This document shows positions 45,341-55,097 of a stretch of DNA of 64,000 bases, piece by piece; positions within the stretch are counted from its first letter, which is position 1; each line of letters opens with the position of its first letter. The notes under the pieces are model-generated. The model did not search any database, had not been told where the DNA came from, and saw only the letters and a program-made list of their open reading frames with translations. The translations under genes and the position numbers were made by a program. This stretch comes from DASRJG01 sp032124015. GTDB lineage: Bacteria; Acidobacteriota; Polarisedimenticolia; Polarisedimenticolales; DASRJG01. The stretch is from contig JAQBEH010000114.1 of the NCBI GenBank assembly GCA_032124015.1, forward strand, positions 1 through 64,000, written 5' to 3'.

Positions 45341-48300
45341 ACGAGTTTCGGGAACGGGCAAAAGAGCGGGATCGACTGTCCCCTTCTTCATCTCGAACCT
45401 CCACTTCCACATCTCGTAGATTGGCGGGTAAACGAGAAGCTCGAGGATGAAGCTCGTCACGAGGCCGCCGACCATGGGCGCGGCCACGCGCTTCATCATG
45501 TCGGCGCCCGTTCCGAGGGACCACATGATCGGCATCAGGCCTGCAAACGCCGCTGCCACCGTCATCATCTTGGGACGGATGCGCTTCACGGCGCCGTGGA
45601 TGATGGCCTCCCGCAAGTCTTCTTTCGTGCGCATCTTTCCGGCGCGCACGGCGTCGTAGTACGACATATCGAGGAAGAGCAGCATGAAGACGCCTGTTTC
45701 CGCGTCGAGCCCCATCAGGGCGATCATGCCGACCCAGACCGCAATCGAGACGTTGTAGCCGAGGAAGTACAAGAGCCAGACCGCGCCGATCAACGAGAAC
45801 GGGACCGCGAGCATGACGATCGTCGCTTTCACGGTGGATTTCGTGTTCATGAACAGCAGGATGAAGATCAAGAAGATCGTGATCGGTACGACGATCTTCA
45901 ACCGCTCGCGAACGCGGAGCATGTTTTCGTACTGGCCGCTCCACTGAAGCGCGTATCCGGCGGGAAGCTTGACGTGCTCGGCGACGGCGGCCTTCGCCCG
46001 CTCGACGTAGCCGCCAATGTCGGAATCCGACAAGTCGACGTAGACGTAGCCCGCGAGCATTCCGTTTTCGTCCCGAATCATCGACGGTCCGATCCGGAAA
46101 CGGATGTCCGCGATCTGGCCGAGCGGCACTTGGGCTCCGGACATCGTCGTGACGAGTATTCGCTCCAGATCCTGGATGTTGTCGCGTCGCTCCCGCGCGT
46201 ACCTCACGTTCACCGTGTAGCGCTCACGCCCCTCGATCATCGTGGTGACCGGCTGGCCCCCGATCGCCGACATGACGGCCATTTGAGCTTCGTCGACGGA
46301 GAGGCCATACCGGGCGAGCGCATCGCGCTTGAGATCGAAGTCCAGGAAGTAGCCCCCGGCCGTTCGTTCCGCGAAGACGCTTCGGGTCCCATGGAGGCTC
46401 GGAAGCACGGCCTCGATCTCGGTCCCGATGCGTTCGATGGTCGCAAGATCGGCCCCGTAGACCTTGATCCCGATGGGAGTCCTGATTCCGGTCGTGAGCA
46501 TGTCGAGGCGCGCCTTGATCGGCATCGTCCACGCGTTGGTGAGTCCGGGGATCTGGAGCTTGGCGTTCAGCTCGTTGACGAGATCGTCACGGCTGATGCG
46601 ATCCGCCCAGATGCGACGAAACGGTGCCTGGAGGCTCTCCGGCCAATCGGAATAAAAGCGCCCGATCCGCCTCCACTGATCGTGGGGCTTGAGCACGATC
46701 GTCGTCTCGAGCATCGAAAGCGGCGCGGGATCCGTGGACGACTCGGCGCGCCCCGCCTTGCCGAACACGCGTTCGACTTCGGGGACCTCTTTGATTATGC
46801 GATCGGTCGTGGCGAGGATCTCCTGGGCGCCGGCGACGGAAAGGCCGGGAAGCGTCGTCGGCATGTAGAGGAGGGTCCCTTCATCGAGCGGCGGATAGAA
46901 CTCGGATCCGAGGCCCAGGTAGACCGGAATCGTCGTCGCGACGAGGATCAGCGCGACCGCGATCGTGCTTTTGGGCCAGTCGAGAACGAATCGACAGGCC
47001 GGCTCGTAGATCCGGAAGAGCACGCGGCTGATCGGGTGTTTCTCCTCGGGGTAGTAGGTCCCGATGGCGATTTGGTTCGTCGTCCACGAAAGCCACTTCG
47101 GCCGGAAGCTCCAACGATCCATCCGCGTGAACATCATCCGCATCGCGGGATCGAGCGTGATCGCCAGAATCGCGGCGATCGCCATCGCGAAGTTCTTCGT
47201 GTAGGCCAACGGCTTGAAAAGGCGCCCCTCCTGGTCGACGAGCGTGAACACCGGCATGAACGCGACCGCGATGACGAGCAACGAGAAGAAGACCGACGGT
47301 CCGACCTCCTTGAGCGCTTCGAGACGAACGACGTGGAAGTCGCCCTTGCGTCCTCCGGCCTCCCACAGCTGTAGCTTCTTGTAGGCGTTTTCGACTTCGA
47401 CGATCGCTCCGTCGACGAGCACGCCGATGCTGATCGCGATCCCGGCGAGCGACATGATGTTCGACGTGATCCCCATGAAGTACATGGGAATGAACGCGAG
47501 AAGCACCGACACAGGGATCGTCACGATCGGGACGATCGCGGAGGGGATGTGCCAGAGGAACACCAGGATCACGAGGCTGACGATGAGCATCTCGAGGAGC
47601 AGTTCGTGCTTGAGGACGTCGATCGAGCTCTTGATGAGCTCCGAGCGATCGTACGTCGTGACGAGCTCGACCCCGTCGGGGAGCGAGGGCTTGACGTCCT
47701 CGAGCTTCTGCTTCACGCGCTCGATGACGTTCAGCGCGTTTTCGCCGTGGCGCATCACGACGATGCCGCCGGCTGTGTCACCGATCCCGTCGAGGTCTAC
47801 GACGCCGCGGCGGATCTCGGGGCCGATCGTCACCCTCCCGATGTCCCGTATCAAGATGGGAACGCCGTTTTCTCCGACGTCGACCACGATCTTGCCGAGG
47901 TCGTCGACGGATTTCGCATAGCCACGGCCTCGCACCATGAACTCCGCGCCGGCCATCTCGACGAGACGACCGCCCACGTCGTTGTTCCCCCGCCGCACGG
48001 CCTCGATCGCCTTCGCAAGCGGGATTCTGCGGGCCAGGAGCTTTTCCGGATCGAGCTCGATCTGGTACTGCTTTTGGTACCCGCCCACCGAGGCGACCTC
48101 GGCCACCCCCGGCACGCTCGCGAGCCAGTAGCGCAGGTACCAATCCTGGAACGAGCGCAGCTGGGCCAGGTCGTTCTTGCCGCTCTTGTCCACGAGCGCG
48201 TACTGGTAGACCCATCCGACGCCGGTTGCGTCGGGGCCCAGCTCCGTCTTTACGCCGTCGGGGAGGCGCGGGAGGATCTTGCTCAAGTACTCGAGCGTCC

Positions 48301-48622
48301 TGCTTCGCGCCCAGTACAGATCGGTCCCGTCCTCGAAGATCACGTAGACGTACGAAAAGCCGAAATCGGAAAAGCCGCGGATCGCCTTGACCTTCGGAGC
48401 GCCGAGCAGCGCCGTTATGATCGGGTAGGTGACCTGGTCCTCGAGGATGTCGGGACTCTGGTCCCAGCGTGAGTACACGATCACCTGCGTATCCGAAAGA
48501 TCCGGAATGGCATCCAGCGGAACGTTCTTCATCGCGTACACGGCCATCACGACGGCGACCGCCGTGAGAACCAGGACGATGAATTTGTTCCTCGCGGAAA
48601 ATTCGATAATGCGTTCGACCAC
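45326..48622 (-). CDS. cusA: CusA/CzcA-type heavy-metal RND efflux pump
   Basis: 1,098-aa HME-RND proton antiporter. N-terminal PDLSDTQVIVYSRWDQSPD is the CusA hallmark. The TM4 motif is LVDGAIVEVENAYKKL with the proton-relay Asp/Glu. Periplasmic substrate methionines and the GYALQWSGQYENMLR segment near the second half fit monovalent Cu/Ag export. Length is normal. GTG 48622 is 9 nt after cusB. With CusB and CusC it forms a complete tripartite copper/silver pump. Confidence 0.93.
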   Translation of the reverse strand: MVERIIEFSARNKFIVLVLTAVAVVMAVYAMKNVPLDAIPDLSDTQVIVYSRWDQSPDILEDQVTYPIITALLGAPKVKAIRGFSDFGFSYVYVIFEDGTDLYWARSRTLEYLSKILPRLPDGVKTELGPDATGVGWVYQYALVDKSGKNDLAQLRSFQDWYLRYWLASVPGVAEVASVGGYQKQYQIELDPEKLLARRIPLAKAIEAVRRGNNDVGGRLVEMAGAEFMVRGRGYAKSVDDLGKIVVDVGENGVPILIRDIGRVTIGPEIRRGVVDLDGIGDTAGGIVVMRHGENALNVIERVKQKLEDVKPSLPDGVELVTTYDRSELIKSSIDVLKHELLLEMLIVSLVILVFLWHIPSAIVPIVTIPVSVLLAFIPMYFMGITSNIMSLAGIAISIGVLVDGAIVEVENAYKKLQLWEAGGRKGDFHVVRLEALKEVGPSVFFSLLVIAVAFMPVFTLVDQEGRLFKPLAYTKNFAMAIAAILAITLDPAMRMMFTRMDRWSFRPKWLSWTTNQIAIGTYYPEEKHPISRVLFRIYEPACRFVLDWPKSTIAVALILVATTIPVYLGLGSEFYPPLDEGTLLYMPTTLPGLSVAGAQEILATTDRIIKEVPEVERVFGKAGRAESSTDPAPLSMLETTIVLKPHDQWRRIGRFYSDWPESLQAPFRRIWADRISRDDLVNELNAKLQIPGLTNAWTMPIKARLDMLTTGIRTPIGIKVYGADLATIERIGTEIEAVLPSLHGTRSVFAERTAGGYFLDFDLKRDALARYGLSVDEAQMAVMSAIGGQPVTTMIEGRERYTVNVRYARERRDNIQDLERILVTTMSGAQVPLGQIADIRFRIGPSMIRDENGMLAGYVYVDLSDSDIGGYVERAKAAVAEHVKLPAGYALQWSGQYENMLRVRERLKIVVPITIFLIFILLFMNTKSTVKATIVMLAVPFSLIGAVWLLYFLGYNVSIAVWVGMIALMGLDAETGVFMLLFLDMSYYDAVRAGKMRTKEDLREAIIHGAVKRIRPKMMTVAAAFAGLMPIMWSLGTGADMMKRVAAPMVGGLVTSFILELLVYPPIYEMWKWRFEMKKGTVDPALLPVPETRGSHT

Positions 48623-48631
48623 GACGGGCTC

Positions 48632-50044
48632 CTAGTGGGCGTGGCCGGGAGACTCGCTCATTCCCGCGAGCGCGGACTTGAGCTTCGACTCCGAATCGAT
48701 CAGGAAGTTACCGGAAACGACGACGTGCTCGCCTTCCGATAGTCCTTCGAGCACTTCGTATTCGTGCTCGAGGCGGAGCCCGATCTTCAGCTCGCGGGGC
48801 TCGAACACGCCTTCCGTCGTTTCGACGAACGCGACGCTGCGCGTGCCGGTGTCGAGCACGGCACTGTCCGGGACGGCGAGACGTGGGCCGAGATCGGCGC
48901 GGAGCATCACATCGACGAACATCTCGGGCTTCAGTTCGAGGCCGAGGTTTTGGACTTCGACGCGGACCTGCACGGTCCGTGTCTGAGGGTCGACCACCGG
49001 GTAGACGAACGAGACCTCTCCGTCGAACGCCTTTTCCTGCAGGTAGCTCAGCGTCATCGTCGCGGGCTGTCCGACTTCTACGAACGGGAGCTCGTATTCG
49101 TAGACGGAGGCAAGGACCCAGACGTGAGTCAGGTCAACGACCTCGAGCAACGTCATGCCGGAGGTGATCTTTTGTCCCTGCGCGACGTTGCGCATTGTGA
49201 TCACCCCGGAGATCGGTGCGTAGAGCGTGAGGTTCCTCTGGAGCTCCCCCGTGCGCTCGAGGCGGTCGATCTGATCGTCGGAGACGTCGAAGAGCTGGAG
49301 TCGCCTCCTTGCGCTTTCGACCAACTCGTCGCCGAACCCCGCGACGGATGCGACCGAGCTTCCCGCGGTCCGCTGCCGCGCCGCAAGGGCGACGAGGTAC
49401 TCGTTTTGCGAAGCCAGAAGCTCCGGGCTGTAGATCTCGAGGAGCGGCTCGCCCTTGCGGACGAACTCCCCGACGGCGTTCGTGTACAGGCGCTCGACGT
49501 AGCCGTCGATCTTGGTCGTAACCTGTCGGAGCCGTTTCTCATCCGCGACCACGCGGCCGACCGCGCGGAGGTTGCGCTCGAACGCGATCTTGCGAACGGC
49601 TGCTGTCTTGACCCCGATGAGTTGGCGCTTCTGGAGATTCATCCGGATCTTCGCCAGGCCGGACAACTCGCTTGTGGTCGCGGCGGAGTCCAGAAAGACC
49701 TCCTCGGCGACCATGTCCATGCCCATGGAGTCCTTCCCGGGCCGGTCGGAAATCTCGCCGGGATTCATCGTCGAGCGCCAGACGGTCTTCGTCTTAGGCG
49801 GCGGCGCGTCGATCTCGCCTTCGTCGTCCTCGGAGATCGGAACGAGGTCCATTCCGCAGATCGGGCAGGAGCCCGGCGTGTCGGACACGACGGTCGGATG
49901 CATCGGACAGTGGTATCTCGCCGCGGCGGGCGCACCGGTCGATTGGGTCTCTTGCCGCCACGGCCGAGCGACCAAAACCGCGGTCGTCACGATGGCGACA
50001 AACGCTACGAGCGACAGGACCGTGACGAGGGACCGCTTAGTCAT
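48632..50044 (-). CDS. cusB: CusB-type adaptor with N-terminal heavy-metal-binding domain
   Basis: 470-aa periplasmic adaptor. After one membrane segment comes a YHS-like heavy-metal-binding domain, YHCPMHPTVVSDTPGSCPIC, then GMDLVPI, and a second degenerate copy (TMNPGEISDRPGKDSMGMDM). Then the HlyD core: RAVGRVVADEKRLRQVTT, VRKGEPLLEIYSPEL, TLYAPISGVITMRNV. Delivers or gates Cu(I)/Ag(I) to CusA. It ends SESPGHAH (metal-ligand tail). The start overlaps the cusC end by 8 nt. Confidence 0.93.
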   Translation of the reverse strand: MTKRSLVTVLSLVAFVAIVTTAVLVARPWRQETQSTGAPAAARYHCPMHPTVVSDTPGSCPICGMDLVPISEDDEGEIDAPPPKTKTVWRSTMNPGEISDRPGKDSMGMDMVAEEVFLDSAATTSELSGLAKIRMNLQKRQLIGVKTAAVRKIAFERNLRAVGRVVADEKRLRQVTTKIDGYVERLYTNAVGEFVRKGEPLLEIYSPELLASQNEYLVALAARQRTAGSSVASVAGFGDELVESARRRLQLFDVSDDQIDRLERTGELQRNLTLYAPISGVITMRNVAQGQKITSGMTLLEVVDLTHVWVLASVYEYELPFVEVGQPATMTLSYLQEKAFDGEVSFVYPVVDPQTRTVQVRVEVQNLGLELKPEMFVDVMLRADLGPRLAVPDSAVLDTGTRSVAFVETTEGVFEPRELKIGLRLEHEYEVLEGLSEGEHVVVSGNFLIDSESKLKSALAGMSESPGHAH

Positions 50045-51308
50045 AGGCGCCTCCGGAGACAGGGGGAATCAGTTCGGTGCCGGTGATCGCCTCGAGACCC
50101 GCCAGCGCCTGCAAGGCATCGACGCGCTGGCGTTCGTATTCGATCTCGAATCGGAGCAGCTTGAGCGCATCGTCGAGCAAGGAGAGGAACTCGATCTTCC
50201 CGGCGGCGTACGACCCCGTGGCCGCGTCGAGCGTGCTCCGGGCTTGGGGGACCAAGCCGTCGCTGTAGAGAGGCACGAGGGCGGTGGCCCGTTCGAACTT
50301 CGCGAGCAGATCGCGGACTCGCGCGAGGATCTCGTTTCGCCCGCGGTCCACGTCGCGCTGCGCGGCTTCGAGTCCGTATTCCGTCTGCGCGACCGCCTGC
50401 GCCTGCTTGCGCCCTCGGTAGATCGGGAGACGCACGCCGACCATTCCCGTGATCATCGGATCGAGACCGCCGCGGTACGCGTAGCCTGCGCCGTACATGA
50501 GATCGGGTTTCAAGTCCCTCCGGGCGAGATCAAGACGGCGTGATTCCGTGTTCGCCATCGCTAGGAGCACGCGGATTTCGGGGGAGTTTGCGACGGCCCA
50601 CTCTTCGACGACCGCGCGATCGGGAGACACGACCGGAGGAAGCTCGCGCGCGGGCCCGAACGCCGGGTCCGAACTCCGTCCCACGGCGGCCGCGAGCCGG
50701 GCCTCGGTCGCGTGCCGCTCCTGGCGGTTGGTAGCAAGCTCGGCCGCTATTGCGGTCAACTCAGTCTGAGCCTTCAGCACGTTTTCGAGCGTGCCCTCGC
50801 CGGACTCGTAGCGCGTACGTGCCGAGGCGACGAACGAGGCCAAGATTTTTTGCGTTTCGTCGAGCAGTTCGGTCGTGCGATCGACCCGGTACAACTCGAA
50901 GTAGAGCCGTTTCACCTCGCTCCGGATGCGCGCGCGCACGGCTTCGAGCTCGCGTTCCGCGGTCGTGATCTCTCCCCGCGCGACGTCTCCCGCCAGCCGG
51001 AGCTTGCCGGGGTACGGCACGTCTTGCGTCCAGGTGAACGCCCAATTCGAACCGATGGACGTCCCGAGTGTGTAGGCGTCCAAACTTTCGTTGGTGTATG
51101 CGGCCGTCAACAGGGGATCGGGCGGAGCTTCCATCTGGGATGGCAGTTGCTCGGCGGCGGCGTGGCGCGCGGTCCAGACCTTGATCTCCGGATGGTTGGA
51201 TTCGGCCTCCGCGAGAAGCGATTCGAGATTCGCCGGCTCCGTGGCGGAAAGGTCGCCGCCCGCTGAAGCCAAACCCATAACGAAAGCCGCAGCGAGCGCA
51301 ATCTTCAT
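50037..51308 (-). CDS. cusC: CusC-type TolC-family outer-membrane factor
   Basis: 423-aa outer-membrane channel. Signal peptide (IALAAAFVMGLASAGG), then two OEP repeats: LLAEAESNHPEIKVWTARHA, QDVPYPGKLRLAGDVARGEI and GVRLPIYRGRKQAQAVAQTE. First gene of cusC-cusB-cusA-small Cys/His protein. A GGAGG site precedes its ATG. The 132-bp gap upstream (51309-51440), which must hold the promoter, shows a TTTGGATC direct repeat (near 51375 and 51421) but no clear CueR/CusR site. Confidence 0.88.
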   Translation of the reverse strand: MKIALAAAFVMGLASAGGDLSATEPANLESLLAEAESNHPEIKVWTARHAAAEQLPSQMEAPPDPLLTAAYTNESLDAYTLGTSIGSNWAFTWTQDVPYPGKLRLAGDVARGEITTAERELEAVRARIRSEVKRLYFELYRVDRTTELLDETQKILASFVASARTRYESGEGTLENVLKAQTELTAIAAELATNRQERHATEARLAAAVGRSSDPAFGPARELPPVVSPDRAVVEEWAVANSPEIRVLLAMANTESRRLDLARRDLKPDLMYGAGYAYRGGLDPMITGMVGVRLPIYRGRKQAQAVAQTEYGLEAAQRDVDRGRNEILARVRDLLAKFERATALVPLYSDGLVPQARSTLDAATGSYAAGKIEFLSLLDDALKLLRFEIEYERQRVDALQALAGLEAITGTELIPPVSGGAYD

Positions 51309-51440
51309 CTATCCTCCGGCTCCTTTTAGAGCAATGGCCGCGCCAGCTGACGAAATTGGGTTTCTTGGCGCGATTTGGATCGCGCGAGCCACGGTGTGTG
51401 GCATATGCAGCAGCGACCTGCTTTGGATCCGGCACAGGCT

Positions 51441-54400
51441 TCATGTCCCCCCAAGGCTATTCGTTGTGCCGGCATTCAATCGAAAGACACGGGTGCTGTT
51501 GCTGACGAATTCGCTGTCCTCACCGTCGACGCAGAAGGCAATCGGCGGCGCCGGATCATCACGCCCGGCGACGGTGAGCGCGTCAGGCGTCAGCCGCAGA
51601 TCGAGTGAATGTCCGCGGTAACGTATGCGCATATCGAGACGCTCCAACTCGTGTGGCAATTCCGGATTGAGTCGCAAAACGTCGCGGCCTACCTCGATCC
51701 CCGTCGATACGCGCTGGACCAGATCGACCGTTCCCGCCATGGCGCCGAGGTGGACGCCCTCCGCGGTGGTGCCCTGCTGAACATCGCTCACATCGCTCTG
51801 CAGCGCCTCCGCGAAGTACTCCATCGCGCGCGGCCGGTCGGAACGTGCCAGAACCCAGGCGTACACCACACGGCAAAGCGTTGAGCCGTGGGACGAGCGG
51901 CTGGCATAGTAGGTGACGTTGCGCGGAATGGTTTCGTATTCGAACGAATAGCCCAGACGCTCGAACAATTCGCCGAGCTCCTCGGCGGAAAACAGGTAGA
52001 ACAACATCAACACGTCGGCCTGTTTCGAAAGCTTGTAGCGGTTGGCGCTGTCGTTTTCTCCCTCGAGGATCAGATCGAGACGCTGAATATTCCCATACCG
52101 GGTTCGGTAGTCCTCCCAATCGAGCTCGCGCAATTCGTCGTAGCCCTCGAACTGGCTGATGATCCCATCGTCATGGAACGGCACATACATCCTGCGACTG
52201 ATATCGCCCCAGCGCGCGATCTCCTCATCCGATATGTCGAGGCGCGTCGTGAGTTCGACGCGACGGATGTCGGGCAGCAGCTCGAGGACCTCCAGCCCCC
52301 GGCACAGCACCCATACGGCCATGATGTTGGTATAGGCGTTGTTGTTGACGCCGGGCGTTGTTGAGTTCGGATAGCCGTCGTGGAATTCGTCGGGGCCCAT
52401 GACGCCGCGGATTTCGTAGCGTCCGCGCTCGTCATCGAAGCTCGCGATGCTCGACCAGAAGCGGGCGATATCGAGGATCAGCTCCGCGCCGTGGGAATGC
52501 AGGAATTCGACATCGTGAGTGACCTGGTAGTACTGCCAGGTGTTGTAGGCGATGGCGCTGCCGACGTGGCGCTGCAAGTAGGAGTGGTCGGGCACCCAGC
52601 GCTGCGATCGCGGGTTCAGGTTGAGCGCCTGGGTCTCCTCCTGGCCGTCGCTACCGCTCTGCCAGGGGAACATTGCTCCCTTGTACCCGACACCCGCGGC
52701 GGCCACACGTGCCTCGCCCAGGCGCCGGTAGCGATACATCAGAAGCGATCGGGTGATTTCGGGCATTCGATAGTTGAAGAACGGGAAGATGAACAGTTCA
52801 TCCCAGAAGACGTGACCTTGGTACGCTTCGCCGGTCCAGCCCCGCGCAGGCACACCGATATCGAGTCCAATGGAATTGGGCGATACGGCTTGCAGCAGGT
52901 GAAACATGTTCAACCGGAGCAGCATCGGGACGTTCAATTTGAACCCGGGATCGGCGGGCTGGACATGTACGTCGAAGCGTTGCCAAAGGTGCTTCCAGGC
53001 AAGAACATGATCAGCCATCACGGCATCGAAGCGACTCGCGCGCGCGATCGTCCTGCGCGCCTCCAGACCGCACTCCGAATTGGCGTGGTCGCGCGACGTA
53101 TGGAAAGATGCGAGTTTTTCCAGCACCAGCGTCTCACCTTGCTCGACGTCGAGGGTGAATTCTTGCGCGATGTATCCAGGTTTCTCGATGACTCGGCGCG
53201 GAACATCGAGAATTCGCCCGTTTAGAAACGCCCGCGTTCGTGCGGCCTGAGCCACGTGGATGTGCGATTGGCAAGTGCGCGTCTCGAGGCACACGCCGTC
53301 CTCGCCGAACACCTCGCCTCCCACCGGCTCCAGGTGTTTGTTGTTGAAACGACGGTACAGTTTTGCGCCCCCGTTGACGACCCTGCCGTCGATCGCCGAG
53401 CGAACCGTGACCCCGGACGTCCAGTTCTCAGCCGTGAGCGTCAGCTCCAGCGAGCACAGATGCATGGAGCCCATCGAGATCAGGCGTCGCTCCGTGAGCG
53501 TGCTGCACCGCGCCTGGCCATCCTCGAAGCGTATTTCCCGCAACAACAGGCCACGCCGCAGATCGAGCTCCTGACGGTACGACAGAAGCTTCACGGTTCG
53601 AGCATCGAACCAGACGCCATCGGCGATGCGGAAATCGAGCGCCAGCCAGTTGGGGAAATTGACGAGATCCTCGTTCTCGACCACGCGGCCGGCAATATCG
53701 GTGCGCAACCGGTTGTAGCCGCCGGCGAGGTAGGTCCCCGGATAATGAACGTCATCCGCCACGGCTCCGGCGGTTGCCCCGCGCGTCGCGAAATAGCCAT
53801 TCCCCAAGGTGCAGAGGGCTTCACGGATACCCTCTTGGGCGGGATCGAAGCCCTCAAAGACGAGCGACCATGCGGAGGGCGGCTCCACACCCACCCGGAC
53901 TTGCGCCAGATCGGTCACGACGACATCGGCGCCGGCATCGCGGAGCGCCTGCGCGCGCCCGCCGCGATCCACGCCGATGACGCAGCCGAACCGGCCGGCT
54001 CGCCCGGCTTCGACGCCGACGATCGCGTCCTCCACGACGACCGCACGCGAAGGTGCCGCTCCGACGCGTCGTGCCGCCTCCAGGAAAGCATCCGGGGCCG
54101 GCTTCCCCTCGAGCTCGAGACGGGTGACGTCCGTGCCGTCAACTCGCGCGTCGAACAACTGCGCGATGCCGGCTGCTTCGAGCACCGCCGCGCAGTTGTT
54201 GCTTGAGGACACGACGGCGGTCTTGATCTTCTCGGCCCGAAGTGTGCGCACGAGCGCGATCGATTCTTCATAGAGCTCGATGCCGTACTGCTCCATGTGT
54301 CTGAGGAAATACCGGTCTTTCAGATTGCCCAGAGCGCGCACGCTCTTCACGTCGGGGCCGTCTTCGGGTGAACCCAACGGCAATTCGATTCCGCGCGACT

Positions 54401-54638
54401 CCAGGAAGGATGCGACGCCATCGTAACGCGGCTTGCCGTCGACGTAGCGTGGATAGTCGGTGTCGATATCGAAGGGAATGAATGGCTCGCCTGCCTGGCT
54501 GGCGTGCTGCTCGAGAAAACCGTCGAACAGCTTCTTCCAAGCCGCGGCGTGCACGCTCGCCGTTTTGGTCAGCACCCCGTCGAGATCGAACAAAACGGCG
54601 TCGTAGTCCCGCGGGGACAGCGTGGAGATGACTTTCAT
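51441..54638 (-). CDS. Fused beta-phosphoglucomutase (HAD) and GH65 disaccharide phosphorylase
   Basis: 1,065 aa in two enzymes. Residues 1-240: HAD phosphatase/mutase of the beta-PGM group (LFDLDGVLTKTASVH; motif III KPAPDAFLEAARR; VVEDAIVGVEAGRAG). Residues about 255-1050: glycoside hydrolase 65 with the general-acid Glu in GVMGPDEFHDGYP, typical of maltose, trehalose or kojibiose phosphorylases. The pair would split an alpha-glucosyl disaccharide with phosphate and turn beta-glucose-1-P into glucose-6-P. Base composition is less GC-rich than neighbours. It sits between the cus operon and a truncated CopA, suggesting an acquired gene. Confidence 0.88.
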   Translation of the reverse strand: MKVISTLSPRDYDAVLFDLDGVLTKTASVHAAAWKKLFDGFLEQHASQAGEPFIPFDIDTDYPRYVDGKPRYDGVASFLESRGIELPLGSPEDGPDVKSVRALGNLKDRYFLRHMEQYGIELYEESIALVRTLRAEKIKTAVVSSSNNCAAVLEAAGIAQLFDARVDGTDVTRLELEGKPAPDAFLEAARRVGAAPSRAVVVEDAIVGVEAGRAGRFGCVIGVDRGGRAQALRDAGADVVVTDLAQVRVGVEPPSAWSLVFEGFDPAQEGIREALCTLGNGYFATRGATAGAVADDVHYPGTYLAGGYNRLRTDIAGRVVENEDLVNFPNWLALDFRIADGVWFDARTVKLLSYRQELDLRRGLLLREIRFEDGQARCSTLTERRLISMGSMHLCSLELTLTAENWTSGVTVRSAIDGRVVNGGAKLYRRFNNKHLEPVGGEVFGEDGVCLETRTCQSHIHVAQAARTRAFLNGRILDVPRRVIEKPGYIAQEFTLDVEQGETLVLEKLASFHTSRDHANSECGLEARRTIARASRFDAVMADHVLAWKHLWQRFDVHVQPADPGFKLNVPMLLRLNMFHLLQAVSPNSIGLDIGVPARGWTGEAYQGHVFWDELFIFPFFNYRMPEITRSLLMYRYRRLGEARVAAAGVGYKGAMFPWQSGSDGQEETQALNLNPRSQRWVPDHSYLQRHVGSAIAYNTWQYYQVTHDVEFLHSHGAELILDIARFWSSIASFDDERGRYEIRGVMGPDEFHDGYPNSTTPGVNNNAYTNIMAVWVLCRGLEVLELLPDIRRVELTTRLDISDEEIARWGDISRRMYVPFHDDGIISQFEGYDELRELDWEDYRTRYGNIQRLDLILEGENDSANRYKLSKQADVLMLFYLFSAEELGELFERLGYSFEYETIPRNVTYYASRSSHGSTLCRVVYAWVLARSDRPRAMEYFAEALQSDVSDVQQGTTAEGVHLGAMAGTVDLVQRVSTGIEVGRDVLRLNPELPHELERLDMRIRYRGHSLDLRLTPDALTVAGRDDPAPPIAFCVDGEDSEFVSNSTRVFRLNAGTTNSLGGT

Positions 54639-54704
54639 CTAGATCGTAGGCCTCACGATGCCGCCAAGCATGACACGGCGGGCGTCCTTGGGATTCATCT
54701 CTCT

Positions 54705-55097
54705 TACGTCATCCGCAAACTCCAGGCGGCCGGAAAGATCGTGCCGATGGAGGGCGACGGGATCAACGACGCGCCGGCGCTGGCCCAGGCCCAGGTCAGC
54801 CTCGCCATGGGAACCGGGACCGACGTGGCCATCGAGAGCGCGGGGATCACCCTGCTCAAGGGGGACCTGCGCGGCATCGCGCGCGCGCGCAAGCTCTCGC
54901 GCGCCACGATGGGCAACATCCGGCCGAACCTCTTCTTCGCGTTCGTATACAACGCCCTGGGTGTTCCGGTTGCGGCCGGAGTACTCTACCCGTTCTTCGG
55001 TCTTTTACTGTCTCCGATGATCGCGGCGGCGGCCATGAGCCTGAGCTCGGTCTCGGTCATCGGGAACGCGCTGAGGTTGAAGAGTGTGAAAATATGA
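54705..55097 (+). pseudogene. C-terminal stump of a CopA-type P-type ATPase
   Basis: About 130 residues of a copper-translocating P1B ATPase: the hinge motif GDGINDAPALAQAQVSLAMG, then DVAIESAGITLLKGDL, RKLSRATMGNIRPNLFFAF, VYNALGVPVAAGVLYPFFG and the last TM pair. The first about 600 residues (metal-binding domains, CPC channel, DKTG phosphorylation site) are absent; upstream lies the start of the GH65 gene, on the opposite strand. The end overlaps the sialidase-like gene by ATGA, as in an ancestral operon. The stump may still be transcribed, but cannot pump. Confidence 0.85.

Noticed and set aside
45596..47374. A 592-codon open frame antisense to cusA
   Set aside because: Antisense shadow with high Arg/Asp/His content; cusA has complete HME-RND signatures.
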